A stretch of DNA of 64,000 bases from assembly GCF_003971255.1 (NCBI RefSeq), contig NZ_CP034660.1, forward strand, positions 2,666,001 to 2,730,000, read 5' to 3'. Numbering within the stretch: the stretch's first letter is position 1; each line of letters begins with the position of its first letter. This stretch comes from Colwellia sp. Arc7-635 (lineage in GTDB: Bacteria > Pseudomonadota > Gammaproteobacteria > Enterobacterales > Alteromonadaceae). The translations under genes and the position numbers were made by a program. Positions 25,242-35,924 of the stretch are shown here, in pieces. The notes under the pieces are model-generated. The model searched no databases and had not been told where the DNA came from. It saw nothing but the letters and a program-made list of their open reading frames with translations.

Positions 25242-25937
25242 TTATCCGCCGTTTGCCGCTTTAATTTGAGCGGCCACCTTTTGCATAAACTCAGGCATAT
25301 TGGCCTGACGATCAGCTTCCACTTTTTGGGCAATGACCGAATGACTCATAGCATTGTTCCATTCTTTCATTCCTGGTACTTCTGCCAGTACATCCCACTC
25401 AAGCTGGCTAGAGCCAAAGGCGTTAACAATGGTGTTGACATAATAAAGATAAATATCAGCCATAGTTAATTGCTCACCAGCAACCCAAGGTGAAAATTGG
25501 CACAAACGGCTTAAGCCGGTAATGCCACGGGTTAATACTTGACGTACTTCAGCTTTAATCGCATCAGGTACTGCTGTGCCTGAAAATGCATAAGGTATCA
25601 GTCGTCTGCTTGGCAGTTCAAAATACAGCTCTGCCATTTTCATTATTTGGCGGACAACAGCACGCTCTCCTGCATTTTCAGGGTATAACGGAATTGCAGG
25701 GTAAGTTTCTTCGATAAAATCACAAATAACGCTCGACTCTGAAAGCTCAAGCCCTTCAGCAGTGGTGATAACAGGTACTTTGCCCGCGGGACTAATTGCC
25801 AGTAATTCTTCACTACCTGCGTAAAGTAGGTTTTCTTTAAATGGCAGCTCTTTGTATAGCAATACATGTTTCACTAGGTTGTAGTAGTTGCTCGCGGCAA
25901 AGCCGTGCAAAGTCATCATAAGTAAGTGTCCCATCAT
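25242..25937 (-). CDS. Glutathione S-transferase family protein
   Basis: 231 residues. The N-terminal thioredoxin-like domain has LHGFAASNYYNLVKHVLLYK, SPAGKVPVITTAEGL and the glutathione-binding ELSESSVICDFIEE. The all-helical C-terminal domain has WVAGEQLTMADIYLYY. It conjugates glutathione or has related thiol chemistry; the electrophile is unknown. Two ATG-rich starts are possible (25937, 25934 or 25922). It sits between the oxidoreductase gene and the divergent LysR regulator, so an inducible detoxification pair is plausible. Confidence 0.88.
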   Translation of the reverse strand: MMGHLLMMTLHGFAASNYYNLVKHVLLYKELPFKENLLYAGSEELLAISPAGKVPVITTAEGLELSESSVICDFIEETYPAIPLYPENAGERAVVRQIMKMAELYFELPSRRLIPYAFSGTAVPDAIKAEVRQVLTRGITGLSRLCQFSPWVAGEQLTMADIYLYYVNTIVNAFGSSQLEWDVLAEVPGMKEWNNAMSHSVIAQKVEADRQANMPEFMQKVAAQIKAANGG

Positions 25938-26176
25938 TAATGTGAAAGTTGTGTTTAACTTTGTTTAGCTGTGTTTAATTTTGTTAATTCGGGTTTAATT
26001 GCCGAAAACACAATTAAGTCTTCATTTTTTAACACGTTGCTACTAAGACAAAGTTGCATTGTTTAAGTTAAAGCTATTATTACTTGTTTTAATTTGGTTA
26101 TATATAAGGGAAAATGCGAATCACTATTGCTTTTAAAGCAATAATAAAACGAAAGCATTTATAATGGAGAAGTCAG

Positions 26177-27073
26177 TTGGATCAACTACGCGCAATACGC
26201 TATTTCAGCAAGGTCGTCGAAACCGGCAGTTTTACCAAAGCAGCGAATGCTTTAAATGTGCCGCCATCATCTTTGTCGAGGCGCGTTGCAGATTTAGAAA
26301 AGAGTTTAGGAGCAACGCTATTAAAACGCTCAACTCGAATCGTTAAATTGACTGAAGTCGGGCAAATTTATTATAACGATGTCCAACAAATATTGAATCA
26401 ACTAGAACAAAGCAATGAAACGGTGCGTAGTTATCAAACTACCCCCATGGGTCGTTTATCTATCAGTTCGATGGTTGGTTTTGGCGAAAAGATATTACTT
26501 CCTTTGTTAGATGAATTCAGTGCGTTATATCCAGAAATTGTCTTAGATATTAGCTTAAGTGACGAGTTATCAACGCTAGGACGTGACGATGTCGATATTG
26601 CCATTCGCGGTGGTTACGCGCCAAATGAACGCGTTTTAGCCATAAGATTAATGGACAATGGCTTTATTCCTGTCGCTTCACCCCGTTATTTAGAAAAATA
26701 TGGCGTACCTAGTCACGCAATGGAACTAAAAGAACATAACGGCATTTATTTTAAAACACCAACAGGACCAACGCCTTGGTTATGTAATATGAACGGTCAA
26801 TGGCATGATGTTTCGGGTCCAGCGATAGCAATTTCAAATAACGGCACCTGGTTAGCGAAAAAAGCGTGTGACGGCGAAGGCATTTTAATGTCAACGCGAT
26901 GGGCGTTATCTTCATATCTTGAATCAGGCAAGCTGCAAGAGCTTAAGTTTGAGCATGAGTTAGCCATAACTCAAAATTCTGATATGGCGGTTTACTTGTT
27001 GTATCAAAAACAACGCTATTTAGTACCAAAAGTAAAAGCAGCTGTAGATTTTTTAGTGACAAGAATCAAGTGA
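26177..27073 (+). CDS. LysR family transcriptional regulator
   Basis: 298 residues from a TTG start with GGAGA six bases upstream; this start gives the standard N-terminus MDQLRAIRYFSKVVETGSFT. The winged HTH covers residues 1-60 (AANALNVPPSSLSRRVADLE) and the substrate-binding domain 90-295. It is divergent from the GST gene, about 240 bases apart, which is the usual LysR arrangement for regulating neighbours. The inducer is unknown. An ATG frame starting at 26164 overlaps in another phase and is not the gene. Confidence 0.88.
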   Translation: MDQLRAIRYFSKVVETGSFTKAANALNVPPSSLSRRVADLEKSLGATLLKRSTRIVKLTEVGQIYYNDVQQILNQLEQSNETVRSYQTTPMGRLSISSMVGFGEKILLPLLDEFSALYPEIVLDISLSDELSTLGRDDVDIAIRGGYAPNERVLAIRLMDNGFIPVASPRYLEKYGVPSHAMELKEHNGIYFKTPTGPTPWLCNMNGQWHDVSGPAIAISNNGTWLAKKACDGEGILMSTRWALSSYLESGKLQELKFEHELAITQNSDMAVYLLYQKQRYLVPKVKAAVDFLVTRIK

Positions 27074-27160
27074 CCAATGCCTGCTAAGCAATTCAATAAC
27101 ACCGTATCGCACAGCCGAGTTGACGTAATTATTAACCTTCACACCATTGCTATTACTATT

Positions 27161-27192
27161 ACACCCATACACCCATACACCCATACACCCAA
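27161..27192. repeat. Octamer tandem repeat (ACACCCAT, about 4 copies)
   Basis: Three perfect copies and one nearly perfect copy of ACACCCAT in the spacer after the LysR gene. Non-coding. Confidence 0.85.
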
Positions 27193-27369
27193 GCCATTCT
27201 TGAATGATTAAAGGTTAAAGCAAAGTATTTGTTGCCGAACAGTAACTCATATTGATTAAGCTATTTCAGACTAAATGACTTTCGGCTAAGCAACTTCCGC
27301 TGCATGAATTTATTCAGCAGCGGATATTTTCTACTTTTAATCGCATCTTGCTTATAATGTTATTTTCAC

Positions 27370-27396
27370 GGGCTGTTAAATGCTCTTTTACAGCCC
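27370..27396. terminator. Hairpin between convergent genes
   Basis: GGGCTGT / ACAGCCC around a 13-base loop, followed on the plus strand by TTTAT. A plausible weak terminator for the LysR gene or for pntB. Confidence 0.5.
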
Positions 27397-27407
27397 TTTA
27401 TAGCTAT

Positions 27408-28808
27408 TTAAAGCGCCGCGACCACCTCGGTTAATGTTGTTTTAGCGTCACCAAATAACATTTGTGTATTGTCTTTAAAAAACAAGGGATTTTGTACGCC
27501 AGCATAACCCGTTGCCATGCTGCGTTTTAACACAATAGATGTTTTACCATGCCAACATTCAAGTACCGGCATGCCGGCTATTGGACTGTCTGGCTCATCA
27601 AGCGCTGAGGGGTTAACGATATCGTTAGCGCCAATGATTAAGGAAACATCAACCTGCTCAAAGTCATCGTTTACTTCATCCATTTCAAAGACAATATCGT
27701 AAGGTACATTTGCCTCGGCTAGTAGCACATTCATTTGCCCAGGCATACGCCCAGCCACAGGATGTATTGCAAAACGAACATTAACGCCTTTATCGCGTAA
27801 TTTCTCTGTCAGTTCGAAGACAATTTGCTGCGCTTTCGCCACGGCCATACCGTAACCTGGAATGATCATCACTTCTTTAGCGTTATTAAGCAGTTCAGCG
27901 GTTTCAATTGCTGTCGTTGTTATTACATCGCCTTGCTCTTGTTCGCCTGCAGACGATGCTTTTGCGCTAGCGCCACTGCCAAAACCACCCGCAATGACTG
28001 ATAAGAAGTTCCTATTCATTGCTTTACACATAATGTAACTCAAAATAGCGCCACTTGAACCCACGAGTGCACCAATAACAATAAGCAGATCGTTATTTAA
28101 CATAAAGCCTGTCGCGGCGGCTGCCCAACCTGAATAGCTATTGAGCATAGATATAACCACCGGCATATCAGCACCGCCAATCGCCATAACCATATGAACA
28201 CCAAAAACTAAGGCAATGGCTATCATAATCAGCAAAGGCAACAAACCTCCACCAATAGCAGACTGAGCAACAAATTGTTGACCAAACCAAACCACTGCAA
28301 CCAATAACGCGAGGTTAAATATATGGCGTCCGGGTAACGTCAACGGCTTGCTGCCTATACGCCCTGAAAGTTTACCGTAAGCCGTTATTGAGCCTGAGAA
28401 AGTAACCGCACCGATCAGCACGCCAACATAGGTTTCTATGTCATGAATGGTTAAATCAATGCCGGTAAAACTAGTTGAGGCATCAGCAAAATTAGCATAA
28501 CCCACCATAATAGCCGCCAGTCCAATAAGGCTGTGTAAAATAGCAATAAGCTCGGGGATTTCGGTCATTTGCACGCGTCTGGCGCCTAACATGCCAATAC
28601 TGCCGCCAATTAACAAGGCCACCATTAACTCAATATAATTATTGCTGACTACACCAAGAACGGTTGCCAAAAACGCAATAATCATTCCCGAAATACCATA
28701 CCAATTGCCCTTTCGAGCCGTTTCTTGATTAGACAATCCGCTTAAAGCTAAAATAAAAAGGACCATCGCAGTAATATACGCCACGGTTACAATACCCGTA
28801 CTAATCAT
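27408..28808 (-). CDS. pntB: NAD(P) transhydrogenase subunit beta
   Basis: 466 residues, matching the family length. The N-terminal half is a bundle of about eight to nine membrane helices. The C-terminal domain III binds NADP(H), with [33 protein letters not shown] and [11 protein letters not shown]. With PntA it forms the proton-translocating transhydrogenase that makes NADPH from NADH at the expense of the proton gradient. It starts seven bases after pntA ends, so the two are cotranscribed. Confidence 0.96.
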   Translation of the reverse strand: MISTGIVTVAYITAMVLFILALSGLSNQETARKGNWYGISGMIIAFLATVLGVVSNNYIELMVALLIGGSIGMLGARRVQMTEIPELIAILHSLIGLAAIMVGYANFADASTSFTGIDLTIHDIETYVGVLIGAVTFSGSITAYGKLSGRIGSKPLTLPGRHIFNLALLVAVVWFGQQFVAQSAIGGGLLPLLIMIAIALVFGVHMVMAIGGADMPVVISMLNSYSGWAAAATGFMLNNDLLIVIGALVGSSGAILSYIMCKAMNRNFLSVIAGGFGSGASAKASSAGEQEQGDVITTTAIETAELLNNAKEVMIIPGYGMAVAKAQQIVFELTEKLRDKGVNVRFAIHPVAGRMPGQMNVLLAEANVPYDIVFEMDEVNDDFEQVDVSLIIGANDIVNPSALDEPDSPIAGMPVLECWHGKTSIVLKRSMATGYAGVQNPLFFKDNTQMLFGDAKTTLTEVVAAL

Positions 28809-28815
28809 GACAACC

Positions 28816-30351
28816 TCACTTACGGAACATTTTAAGTATGCGGTGTGTTACAGCAAACCCGCCAACAATATTAATACTGGCAATTAACACCGTAAAAACG
28901 GCAAACCATTTAATTGTATCGTCCGTCGAACTTATTTGAATCAAGGCACCGATAACAATGATGCTTGAAATAGCATTAGTTACACTCATTAATGGCGTAT
29001 GCAATGCTGGCGATACGCTCCAAATCACCATATAGCCAACAAAACAAGCTAGTACAAAAACAGTAAAGTGCGACATAAAATTAGCCGGAGCAAACCCGCC
29101 AAGTCCAAGCAATGCTAAAGCCAACAGGGTAGCGCCAATAAGAGGACCAACGATTGATTGCTTCTTTTCGACCGGAATGGCGGCTGCTTTTTGAGCTTTG
29201 GGTTTTTTAGGCGCAGCAGAAAGCTTAGGTGCTGGTGGCGGCCAAGTTGTTTTTCCTGCAAGACAAATAGTTGCTCCTAAAACAACGTCATTTGTCATAT
29301 CAACAAGCAGATTTCCATCTTTTTCAGGTGTCATCTCGGCTAACAAGTTGTGTAAATTGTTGCTATAGAGTTGGCTTGATTGCGCTGCCAAACGACTGGG
29401 TAAATCGGTGTAACCAATAATAGATACGCCATCAACAAGCGCAACCTCACCAGGTACAGTTAATTCACAGTTACCGCCCTGCTCTGCAGCAAGGTCAACA
29501 ATAACGCTGCCTTTTTTCATTGAGGCAACCATGTCACTGGTGATCAACTTAGGCGCAGGTTTTCCTGGAATGAGTGCGGTGGTGACAATAATGTCAACGT
29601 CTTTAGCTTGCGCGGCAAACAAGGCCATTTCGGCTTGGATAAATTCGTCACTCATAACTTTGGCGTAACCACCTTCGCCGGAGCCGTCTTCATCTTTAAA
29701 ATCGAGCATTAAAAACTCGGCGTTCATGCTTTCAATTTGCTCTTTAACTTCTGCTCGGGTATCAAACGAGCGCACAATCGCCCCCATGCTTTTTGCGGCG
29801 CCAATAGCCGCTAAGCCAGCAACACCGGCGCCGATAACAAGTACTTTAGCGGGGTCTACTTTTCCAGCAGCGGTAATTTGCCCAGTAAAAAATCGGTCAA
29901 AATGTTGCGCAGCTTCTACTATTGCCCGATAACCCGAAATATTGGCCATCGAACTACGTGCATCCATTTTTTGGGCACGAGAAATACGCGGAATACTATC
30001 TATCGCGATAGCGGTTACGCCACGTTCCGTTAATTCTTTTAGCATGTCTGGATTTTGCGCCGGCCATAAAAAACTAACCAATGTTTGTCCGCTTTTTAAT
30101 AACGCACGTTCTTCAGCTTCTGGCGCTTGTACTTTAAGCACAATATCAGACTGCTGCCATAACGCTTTTGCTGAGCTTACTATTTCACAACCTGCTTGAG
30201 CGTATACGTCATCTGGGTAATTAGCCGCGTCTCCGGCTCCCGCTTCAATGGCAACACTAAAACCAAGTTTAGTTAATTTTTTTACGGTATCTGGGGTTGT
30301 GGCAACGCGTCGTTCGCCCTTAATAATTTCTTTTGGCACACCTATTTTCAT
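28816..30351 (-). CDS. pntA: NAD(P) transhydrogenase subunit alpha
   Basis: 511 residues. Domain I (1-380) resembles alanine dehydrogenase and binds NAD(H): [17 protein letters not shown] at the start, [20 protein letters not shown] at about 170 and the loop [21 protein letters not shown] Pro/Ala/Lys-rich linker (about 380-405) leads to four membrane helices. This is the enterobacterial two-subunit form, in which PntA carries its own membrane part. AGGCT is upstream of the ATG on the minus strand. Together with the alcohol and aldehyde dehydrogenases upstream in the same direction, it may balance reduced nucleotides. Confidence 0.96.
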   Translation of the reverse strand: MKIGVPKEIIKGERRVATTPDTVKKLTKLGFSVAIEAGAGDAANYPDDVYAQAGCEIVSSAKALWQQSDIVLKVQAPEAEERALLKSGQTLVSFLWPAQNPDMLKELTERGVTAIAIDSIPRISRAQKMDARSSMANISGYRAIVEAAQHFDRFFTGQITAAGKVDPAKVLVIGAGVAGLAAIGAAKSMGAIVRSFDTRAEVKEQIESMNAEFLMLDFKDEDGSGEGGYAKVMSDEFIQAEMALFAAQAKDVDIIVTTALIPGKPAPKLITSDMVASMKKGSVIVDLAAEQGGNCELTVPGEVALVDGVSIIGYTDLPSRLAAQSSQLYSNNLHNLLAEMTPEKDGNLLVDMTNDVVLGATICLAGKTTWPPPAPKLSAAPKKPKAQKAAAIPVEKKQSIVGPLIGATLLALALLGLGGFAPANFMSHFTVFVLACFVGYMVIWSVSPALHTPLMSVTNAISSIIVIGALIQISSTDDTIKWFAVFTVLIASINIVGGFAVTHRILKMFRK

Positions 30352-30558
30352 TTGATAGCCTCCAACTTTAACGGCAGGAATGGGATCTAGTACTTTGTAA
30401 CAAGATTTTTTAGGTAAATTTGTTCATAAAACGTGGTAATAGAAACAATAAAATGAAGAGGCAATGGCATCGTTTGTTTTTATAACAAATTACGATAATG
30501 CTATAAAATCAAACGAGTGCCATTGTATCTATGACAATTTATGACAAATCATGTCAAC

Positions 30559-31593
30559 CTAAAGCGTGAAATCAATAACCACACGTGATGGCACTTTGCC
30601 ATGTTCAAGTCTTTCAAAAATGTCATTAATAGCGCTTAACGGTTGTAACTCAATATCCGCTTTAACTTTACCTTGTGCAGCAAAAGCAAGTGCTTCAGCC
30701 ATGTCTTTACGGTTACCAACAAACGAACCTTTAATCGTGATGCAATTTGCGACCACATCAAACAGTGGTGTTGGGAACTCACCTGGCGGTAAGCCGACTA
30801 ACACACAGGTGCCATGTTTTCGGGTCATATTAACCCCTTGCTCAAATGCTGGTAGCGAGGGTGCGGTGATCAGTACACCGTGTGCACCGCCATTGGTTAT
30901 TTCTTTAACCGTTTCAGCAGCATTTTCTGTTTTAGCATTAACCACGGCATCAGCACCGACTTCCTTAGCATGTTCTAGCTTGCCTTCGTCAATATCAACC
31001 GCGCAGACTTTAAGCCCCATCGCTTTAGCATATTGAATGGCTAAATGTCCAAGACCACCACAACCTGAAATGGCAACCCATTCACCCGGTTTAGCTTCAG
31101 TTTCTTTAATACCTTTATAGGTTGTAATGCCTGCACAAATAATAGGTGCCGCTTGTATTGCTGATAGGCCAGCAGGAATGTGGGCAACATAATTTGGATC
31201 GGCAATAATATACTCAGCAAAACCACCGTCTTTGGTGTAACCGCCAAATTCAGCATCTGGGCATACTGGCTCATAAGCGCTCAAGCAAAACTCACAATGA
31301 CCACAAGCGGAATAAAGCCATGGAACACCGACTCTATCGCCCACTTTTACACTCGTAACGCCTTCTCCAATTTCAGTTACAAGACCAATACCTTCATGAC
31401 CGGGGGTAAATGGCGGTGTTGGTTTTAATGGCCAATCACCGTTTGCAGCATGTAAGTCGGTGTGGCATACACCACAAGCTTCTGTTTTAACTAGTATTTG
31501 CCCTGCAGCTGGCGATGGGATATCTAATTCACGTATAACTAAAGGTTTGCCAAATTCCTCAACCACGGCGGCTTGCATTTTATTACTCATCAT
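30559..31593 (-). CDS. adhP: Zinc-dependent alcohol dehydrogenase AdhP type
   Basis: 344 residues. Catalytic zinc ligands are in [10 protein letters not shown] and GHEGIG, and the structural zinc site is in [15 protein letters not shown]. The Rossmann domain has [20 protein letters not shown], followed by the Asp that selects NAD (CAVDIDEGK). It oxidises primary alcohols or reduces aldehydes. It lies 78 bases after the aldehyde dehydrogenase gene in the same direction, so the two likely form an alcohol-to-acid pathway, and upstream of pntAB. There are two neighbouring ATGs at the start; the first is used. Confidence 0.92.
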   Translation of the reverse strand: MMSNKMQAAVVEEFGKPLVIRELDIPSPAAGQILVKTEACGVCHTDLHAANGDWPLKPTPPFTPGHEGIGLVTEIGEGVTSVKVGDRVGVPWLYSACGHCEFCLSAYEPVCPDAEFGGYTKDGGFAEYIIADPNYVAHIPAGLSAIQAAPIICAGITTYKGIKETEAKPGEWVAISGCGGLGHLAIQYAKAMGLKVCAVDIDEGKLEHAKEVGADAVVNAKTENAAETVKEITNGGAHGVLITAPSLPAFEQGVNMTRKHGTCVLVGLPPGEFPTPLFDVVANCITIKGSFVGNRKDMAEALAFAAQGKVKADIELQPLSAINDIFERLEHGKVPSRVVIDFTL

Positions 31594-31670
31594 TATTCCT
31601 ATACATTATGTTCAGTTATCGGTGCTTTAATGGCTGCTATTTAATGTATAGCAGCCCAAAATACGGCGAG

Positions 31671-33062
31671 TTAAAATGGTGCGTCAATATCAACAACGTC
31701 GATAAGTTTATGGTTAACAAACTCTTTAATGCCTAAACCAATAAGCTCTCGACCATAACCAGAATGACGAACGCCACCAAAAGGTAAATCAGCTTTCACC
31801 ATGGTTGGATGATTTATAAATACCATGCCCGTAGATATTTGTTTGGCAACCTCTAAGCCATGTTCCGGATCAGAGGTAAATACAGAGCCGCCTAAGCCAA
31901 ATGGAGAATCATTGGCAATTCTAATGGCGTCGGCTTCATCTTTTGCACGAAACAGCATAGACACCGGGCCAAAAAACTCCCAATTGCGAGCCGGATTATC
32001 TTCACTAATATTTGTTAAAATGGTGGGTTGTACAAATGCACCTTGGCTAGGAACTTTAGGCCCGACTTCAGTCGCGATTGCACCTAGCGCTATGGCTTCA
32101 TTAATTTTAACTTTGAGCTCATCTGCCGCACTTTGTGACGACAATGGCGCTAATGTTGTTGCAGGATCAAACGGGTCGCCAGCTTGTAATTGAGCAACAC
32201 CAGCGGTGTACTGTTCAAGGAAGTCATCATAAACTTCATCAGCGATAATCATGCGTTTAGACGATACGCAAACTTGCCCACCATTCCAATGACGGCCAAA
32301 TACAGCCCAATTTACGGTTTTTTCCATTTCAGCGTCAGCAAGAACAACAAAGGCATCAGCCCCACCAAGTTCTAATGTTGATTTTTTAAGAGCTTTACCC
32401 GCGGTAGACGCGACAATGGCACCAGAACCTTCAGAGCCAGTAAGTGCCACACCACGAACCAACGGATGAGAGATGATCATTTCTGTTTGTGAATGTGCGG
32501 CATACAAGTTTTGAAAAACGTCTTTAGGTAGGCCAGCTTCTAGCATCAGCGCTTCAAACGCTGCTGCACATTGTGGAACAATACCGGCATGCTTTAATAG
32601 CATGGTGTTACCTGCGGATAATTGTGGCGCAATAATACGTGCCACTTGATAATACGGAAAATTCCATGGTTCAACCGCAAGCAATACCCCAAGCGGGTCG
32701 TGCACAATGATTGCTTCGCCTTCCGCTGGGTCGGCAACAACTAACTTTTCTGATGCCAGCAGTCGCTCAGCATTGTTAGCGTAATACTCTAAAATAGCCG
32801 CAGATAATTCAACCTCAGCTTTTGCTTCTGATGTTATTTTACCCATCTCTAACGTTAATAATTTGGCATAACCGGCTGTGTCATTACGTAATAAGTCAGC
32901 CGCTTTTTGCATTATTTCGGCACGAGCAGAAAAAGACGTTTGTTTCCATGATGAAAAGGCTGTGTCGGCATTTTCTATTGCTTTAATAATTTCAGCGTCT
33001 GTCGCGTCAGGAAAAGTTTTTAGCACTTCTCCTGTATATGGATTTGTTGTTGCATAAGCCAT
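31671..33062 (-). CDS. NAD(P)-dependent aldehyde dehydrogenase, succinate-semialdehyde type
   Basis: 463 residues of the aldehyde dehydrogenase superfamily. The motif VEPWNFPYYQVARI (cofactor loop), the catalytic Glu in STLELGGADAFVVL and the catalytic Cys in NGGQVCVSSKR are present. The closest pattern is the Sad/GabD-like group that oxidises succinate semialdehyde, but other aldehydes are possible, especially those made by the alcohol dehydrogenase downstream. GAGGAAA lies just before the ATG on the minus strand. Confidence 0.88.
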   Translation of the reverse strand: MAYATTNPYTGEVLKTFPDATDAEIIKAIENADTAFSSWKQTSFSARAEIMQKAADLLRNDTAGYAKLLTLEMGKITSEAKAEVELSAAILEYYANNAERLLASEKLVVADPAEGEAIIVHDPLGVLLAVEPWNFPYYQVARIIAPQLSAGNTMLLKHAGIVPQCAAAFEALMLEAGLPKDVFQNLYAAHSQTEMIISHPLVRGVALTGSEGSGAIVASTAGKALKKSTLELGGADAFVVLADAEMEKTVNWAVFGRHWNGGQVCVSSKRMIIADEVYDDFLEQYTAGVAQLQAGDPFDPATTLAPLSSQSAADELKVKINEAIALGAIATEVGPKVPSQGAFVQPTILTNISEDNPARNWEFFGPVSMLFRAKDEADAIRIANDSPFGLGGSVFTSDPEHGLEVAKQISTGMVFINHPTMVKADLPFGGVRHSGYGRELIGLGIKEFVNHKLIDVVDIDAPF

Positions 33063-33920
33063 GATAATTTCCTCAGATAACGAATAAGGCTTTGAAAGCT
33101 CTTAATATTAAAATGCATAACGCTTAGAAACGCGTGTACCATTATCCTAGACTTAGTGCCCAGTGATGACTATTCGTGATGTCACGTAAGCAAATGTGGG
33201 AAACCACAACTTGAAATACTAAGATATTGTTGTTTATGAAAAAAATATAAATGTTACAGATGATTTTTTGAGGTTTTCATCACTTATATTGCTATAGATA
33301 TCGCAGAAAAGTGATCTAGAGGGTAAATATGAATATTATTGCTATTGTTCTGCCGAAAAACACCTTGGTTCATAAATAATTTAAACGACAAATATGTTGG
33401 CTCTGACTAAAAGTTTTAGAGCGTGTCACTGTTGTTAAGTTATCGAAAGCTTGAAAAAGGGTGCTATATTTAGCGAAAAAAGAAGGATTTTCAAATTCCA
33501 GAAGTGTAAATTTTATGGCTCAACATTAAGTAATCGCCAGACATTATCTTTTACCATTTGGTAAGTACACATAAAGCCACATTGTCGGCCACAGCAACCA
33601 TCGATTCGTAAACCAATTATTTACCTATCTTCCCAAAGTAATTCAGATGCCACATTGAATACGTTTACTGGCATCTTTAAAAGTGTTTTAGTGCTGAACC
33701 TGTATATTATTTCCTCTTTGCATTAGCTAATAAATCAATGATGATTTCCGTGGGTTTACATGCAGTTATATTGATGTTTTCTGAGCACTTAATAACTAAA
33801 ATATCGTGATAACATGCGCTTATTTAATTATAAAAACTAATTATGAAAACGAACTATGAAAACTAACTATTAAGACTAAAGAGTAAAGTTAGCTAAGAGG
33901 ATCTAGCTCCGACTTCAGAG
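33063..33920. other. Long intergenic region (858 bases)
   Basis: The first about 150 bases should contain the promoter of the aldehyde dehydrogenase gene. The rest is AT-rich. Near 33520-33690 the minus strand reads short coding-like pieces broken by stops (for example MPVNVFNVASELLWEDR), which could be a decayed gene, but no family is recognisable. TATGAAAACTAACTA-type words repeat at 33840-33870. Confidence 0.35.
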
Positions 33921-34610
33921 TTATTCACCATATAAGCGATGGTTCCAGTTTTCGACTTCACCCAATGCGATTCTTTTAGCAACTAGTTTATTCCACGAGT
34001 CTACTAGAGGTAATGAAAGCATTTCGTTTAGTACTATCGAATCTAACGACCCTTCGTAAATTATTTTCATTATTCGGTTTAAAGACCAATCAGGATAAGT
34101 TCTTTTTTGTAAGATGATATCGTCTCCAATGCCGATATCGCCCTCTTTTAGTACTCTAAAATACCAACCTGTTTTTAAACTATCTTGCATTTTTAGCGCC
34201 ATTTCAGGCTCTTCACACCGAACGTTTAACTTCCAGCACGGCATTCTTCCTTGAGAAACTTGTAGTAAAGTTGTTCCGATCAAGATGATATCATTGATAC
34301 AAATATCACTTTCAGTGACGCCTACCGAGCTTATGTTCTCACCGAATGCTCCCACGCTTTGAAAAATTGGTTTATTTCCTAGCTCCGCACACCAATATTT
34401 ATAGTGTTCTGAGGGATATAGATGAATTGCCTTTTCTACACCACCATGAAAATTAGGATCGCCTTGTTCATCGCCAATAATGCCCAGTTTGGTTACCTGT
34501 TGACGTGTACTTTGGCTTTGTTTATTAATAGCGCTGGTACTGTTTCGTGCAAATGCTATCTTCTTACCTTTTAATACTGACATCACACTGCCAAGTTTAT
34601 TGAACGTCAT
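33921..34610 (-). CDS. yiiM: MOSC domain protein, YiiM type
   Basis: 229 residues. The MOSC beta-barrel is recognisable by LGIIGDEQGDPNFHGG, KAIHLYPSEHYKYW and the loop with the conserved Cys, SQGRMPCWKLNVR; a C-terminal 3-alpha domain follows (YPDWSLNRIMKIIYEG). YiiM-type proteins use a molybdenum cofactor to reduce N-hydroxylated compounds such as 6-hydroxylaminopurine. The start at 34610 has GAGAGGG five bases upstream. It is isolated, with long spacers on both sides. Confidence 0.85.
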   Translation of the reverse strand: MTFNKLGSVMSVLKGKKIAFARNSTSAINKQSQSTRQQVTKLGIIGDEQGDPNFHGGVEKAIHLYPSEHYKYWCAELGNKPIFQSVGAFGENISSVGVTESDICINDIILIGTTLLQVSQGRMPCWKLNVRCEEPEMALKMQDSLKTGWYFRVLKEGDIGIGDDIILQKRTYPDWSLNRIMKIIYEGSLDSIVLNEMLSLPLVDSWNKLVAKRIALGEVENWNHRLYGE

Positions 34611-35035
34611 TTCACCCTCTCTTTTTCATCAAATACTCTTTTATTGCCCAGTAGTCAGCGCTTATTTTCCGTGATTTTTAGCAAGCTTAGTTAACGATTA
34701 AGCCTGCATATTTATGGATGCACTTTGACAGTCACCGACACAACTTACTGCATCCTATTGAATTAAAAGTAATATTTTACTACTTGTCGCTTTAATTAAT
34801 AAACTTAGTTAACTAAATTTTCTTATTTATTGTTAAGTGACATAAAAAACCAGACGTTATACATTGCCTGTATTTTTGGCTTTGCATACTTCACTCTGAT
34901 GTTTGCAAACAAACCATGAGTTACTTTTTCTACTAAGATTTTTTTGATAATTAGCACTTAAAATAGGACTCACGTGTTTACGCTAGGTAAAAACGTAAGT
35001 CCTCAATTGCTAATTGCTAACCAATACAATTCAAT
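34611..35035. other. Intergenic region
   Basis: AT-rich, with the promoter of the MOSC gene expected at its left edge. No hairpin or frame worth naming was seen. A 76-codon plus-strand frame at 34974 is the shadow of the lyase gene. Confidence 0.35.
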
Positions 35036-35914
35036 TCAATTCAACATTTTCAGCATATTATTCAACTGTTGTTGCGCAGCGTTAGTTAAAGGTAATAGTG
35101 GTTTTCTTGGGCCTCCAAATTCATGTCCTTGGATTGAGAGCCCTGATTTAACTGCCGCAGCTAAACCAGATTTCACGATAAACTCAAGAAACGCGTATTG
35201 TTGATAAAACAACTCGCGCGCTTTCTCATTATTACCTTGTTGAACAGCTTCGAATAATTGCTTAGGCTGCTGCCCTATCAGACAAGGCGCAGCCGTACAC
35301 CAACCACTTGCGCCAGCATTAAGTGCCTCTAATGCCATATGATTACAGCCATTGAAAAACGGAACCTCACCGTTCGACAATGTGTAAATCTTATGCATAC
35401 GCTGAATATCACCGGTACTCTCTTTTATCATGCAAGCATTCTTGATATTGCTAACCATCTTCAACATAAATTCAGGAGACATATCAACACCACAAGTTGC
35501 GGGGTTGTTATATATCATAATAGGCAGAGGCGTTGCATTTGAAATGCTTTCATAGTGAAGAAATAGCTCATCTTCGTTTAACTTATAATATGAGAATGGC
35601 GAGACCATAATCATGTCGGCCCCCACTTGATGAGCATACTTCGCACGGTTTACTGATTGAGCCGTTGTCAGTTCTGCAATACCGATAACCACAGGTACCT
35701 TAGCGTTAACATGTTTTACGGTGTATTGAGCCACCTGTTGCCATTCAGCTTCGCTCAAATAGGCCGCTTCACCTGCACTACCTAATGCGGCAATGGCATC
35801 AACCTTTGATTCAAGTAATACATCGATAACATTGCCTAGCTGCTCAAGATTTACACTACCGTCTTTGTCACTAAAAGGCGTGACGGGATAACCTACAATA
35901 CCGGATAAATTCAT
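35036..35914 (-). CDS. Dihydrodipicolinate synthase / N-acetylneuraminate lyase family aldolase
   Basis: A 292-residue TIM-barrel class I aldolase. Landmarks are GSAGEAAYLSEAEW near residue 45, the catalytic Tyr in MIYNNPATCG and the Schiff-base Lys in ACMIKESTGD (about residue 160). The start at 35914 has AGGAC six bases upstream and leaves ten bases after the preceding gene; an in-frame ATG at 35938 would overlap it. The family covers DapA, NanA and keto-acid aldolases. With a class II aldolase and a MocR regulator alongside, a catabolic role is more likely than lysine synthesis. Confidence 0.85.
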   Translation of the reverse strand: MNLSGIVGYPVTPFSDKDGSVNLEQLGNVIDVLLESKVDAIAALGSAGEAAYLSEAEWQQVAQYTVKHVNAKVPVVIGIAELTTAQSVNRAKYAHQVGADMIMVSPFSYYKLNEDELFLHYESISNATPLPIMIYNNPATCGVDMSPEFMLKMVSNIKNACMIKESTGDIQRMHKIYTLSNGEVPFFNGCNHMALEALNAGASGWCTAAPCLIGQQPKQLFEAVQQGNNEKARELFYQQYAFLEFIVKSGLAAAVKSGLSIQGHEFGGPRKPLLPLTNAAQQQLNNMLKMLN

Positions 35915-35924
35915 TTTATTGTCC

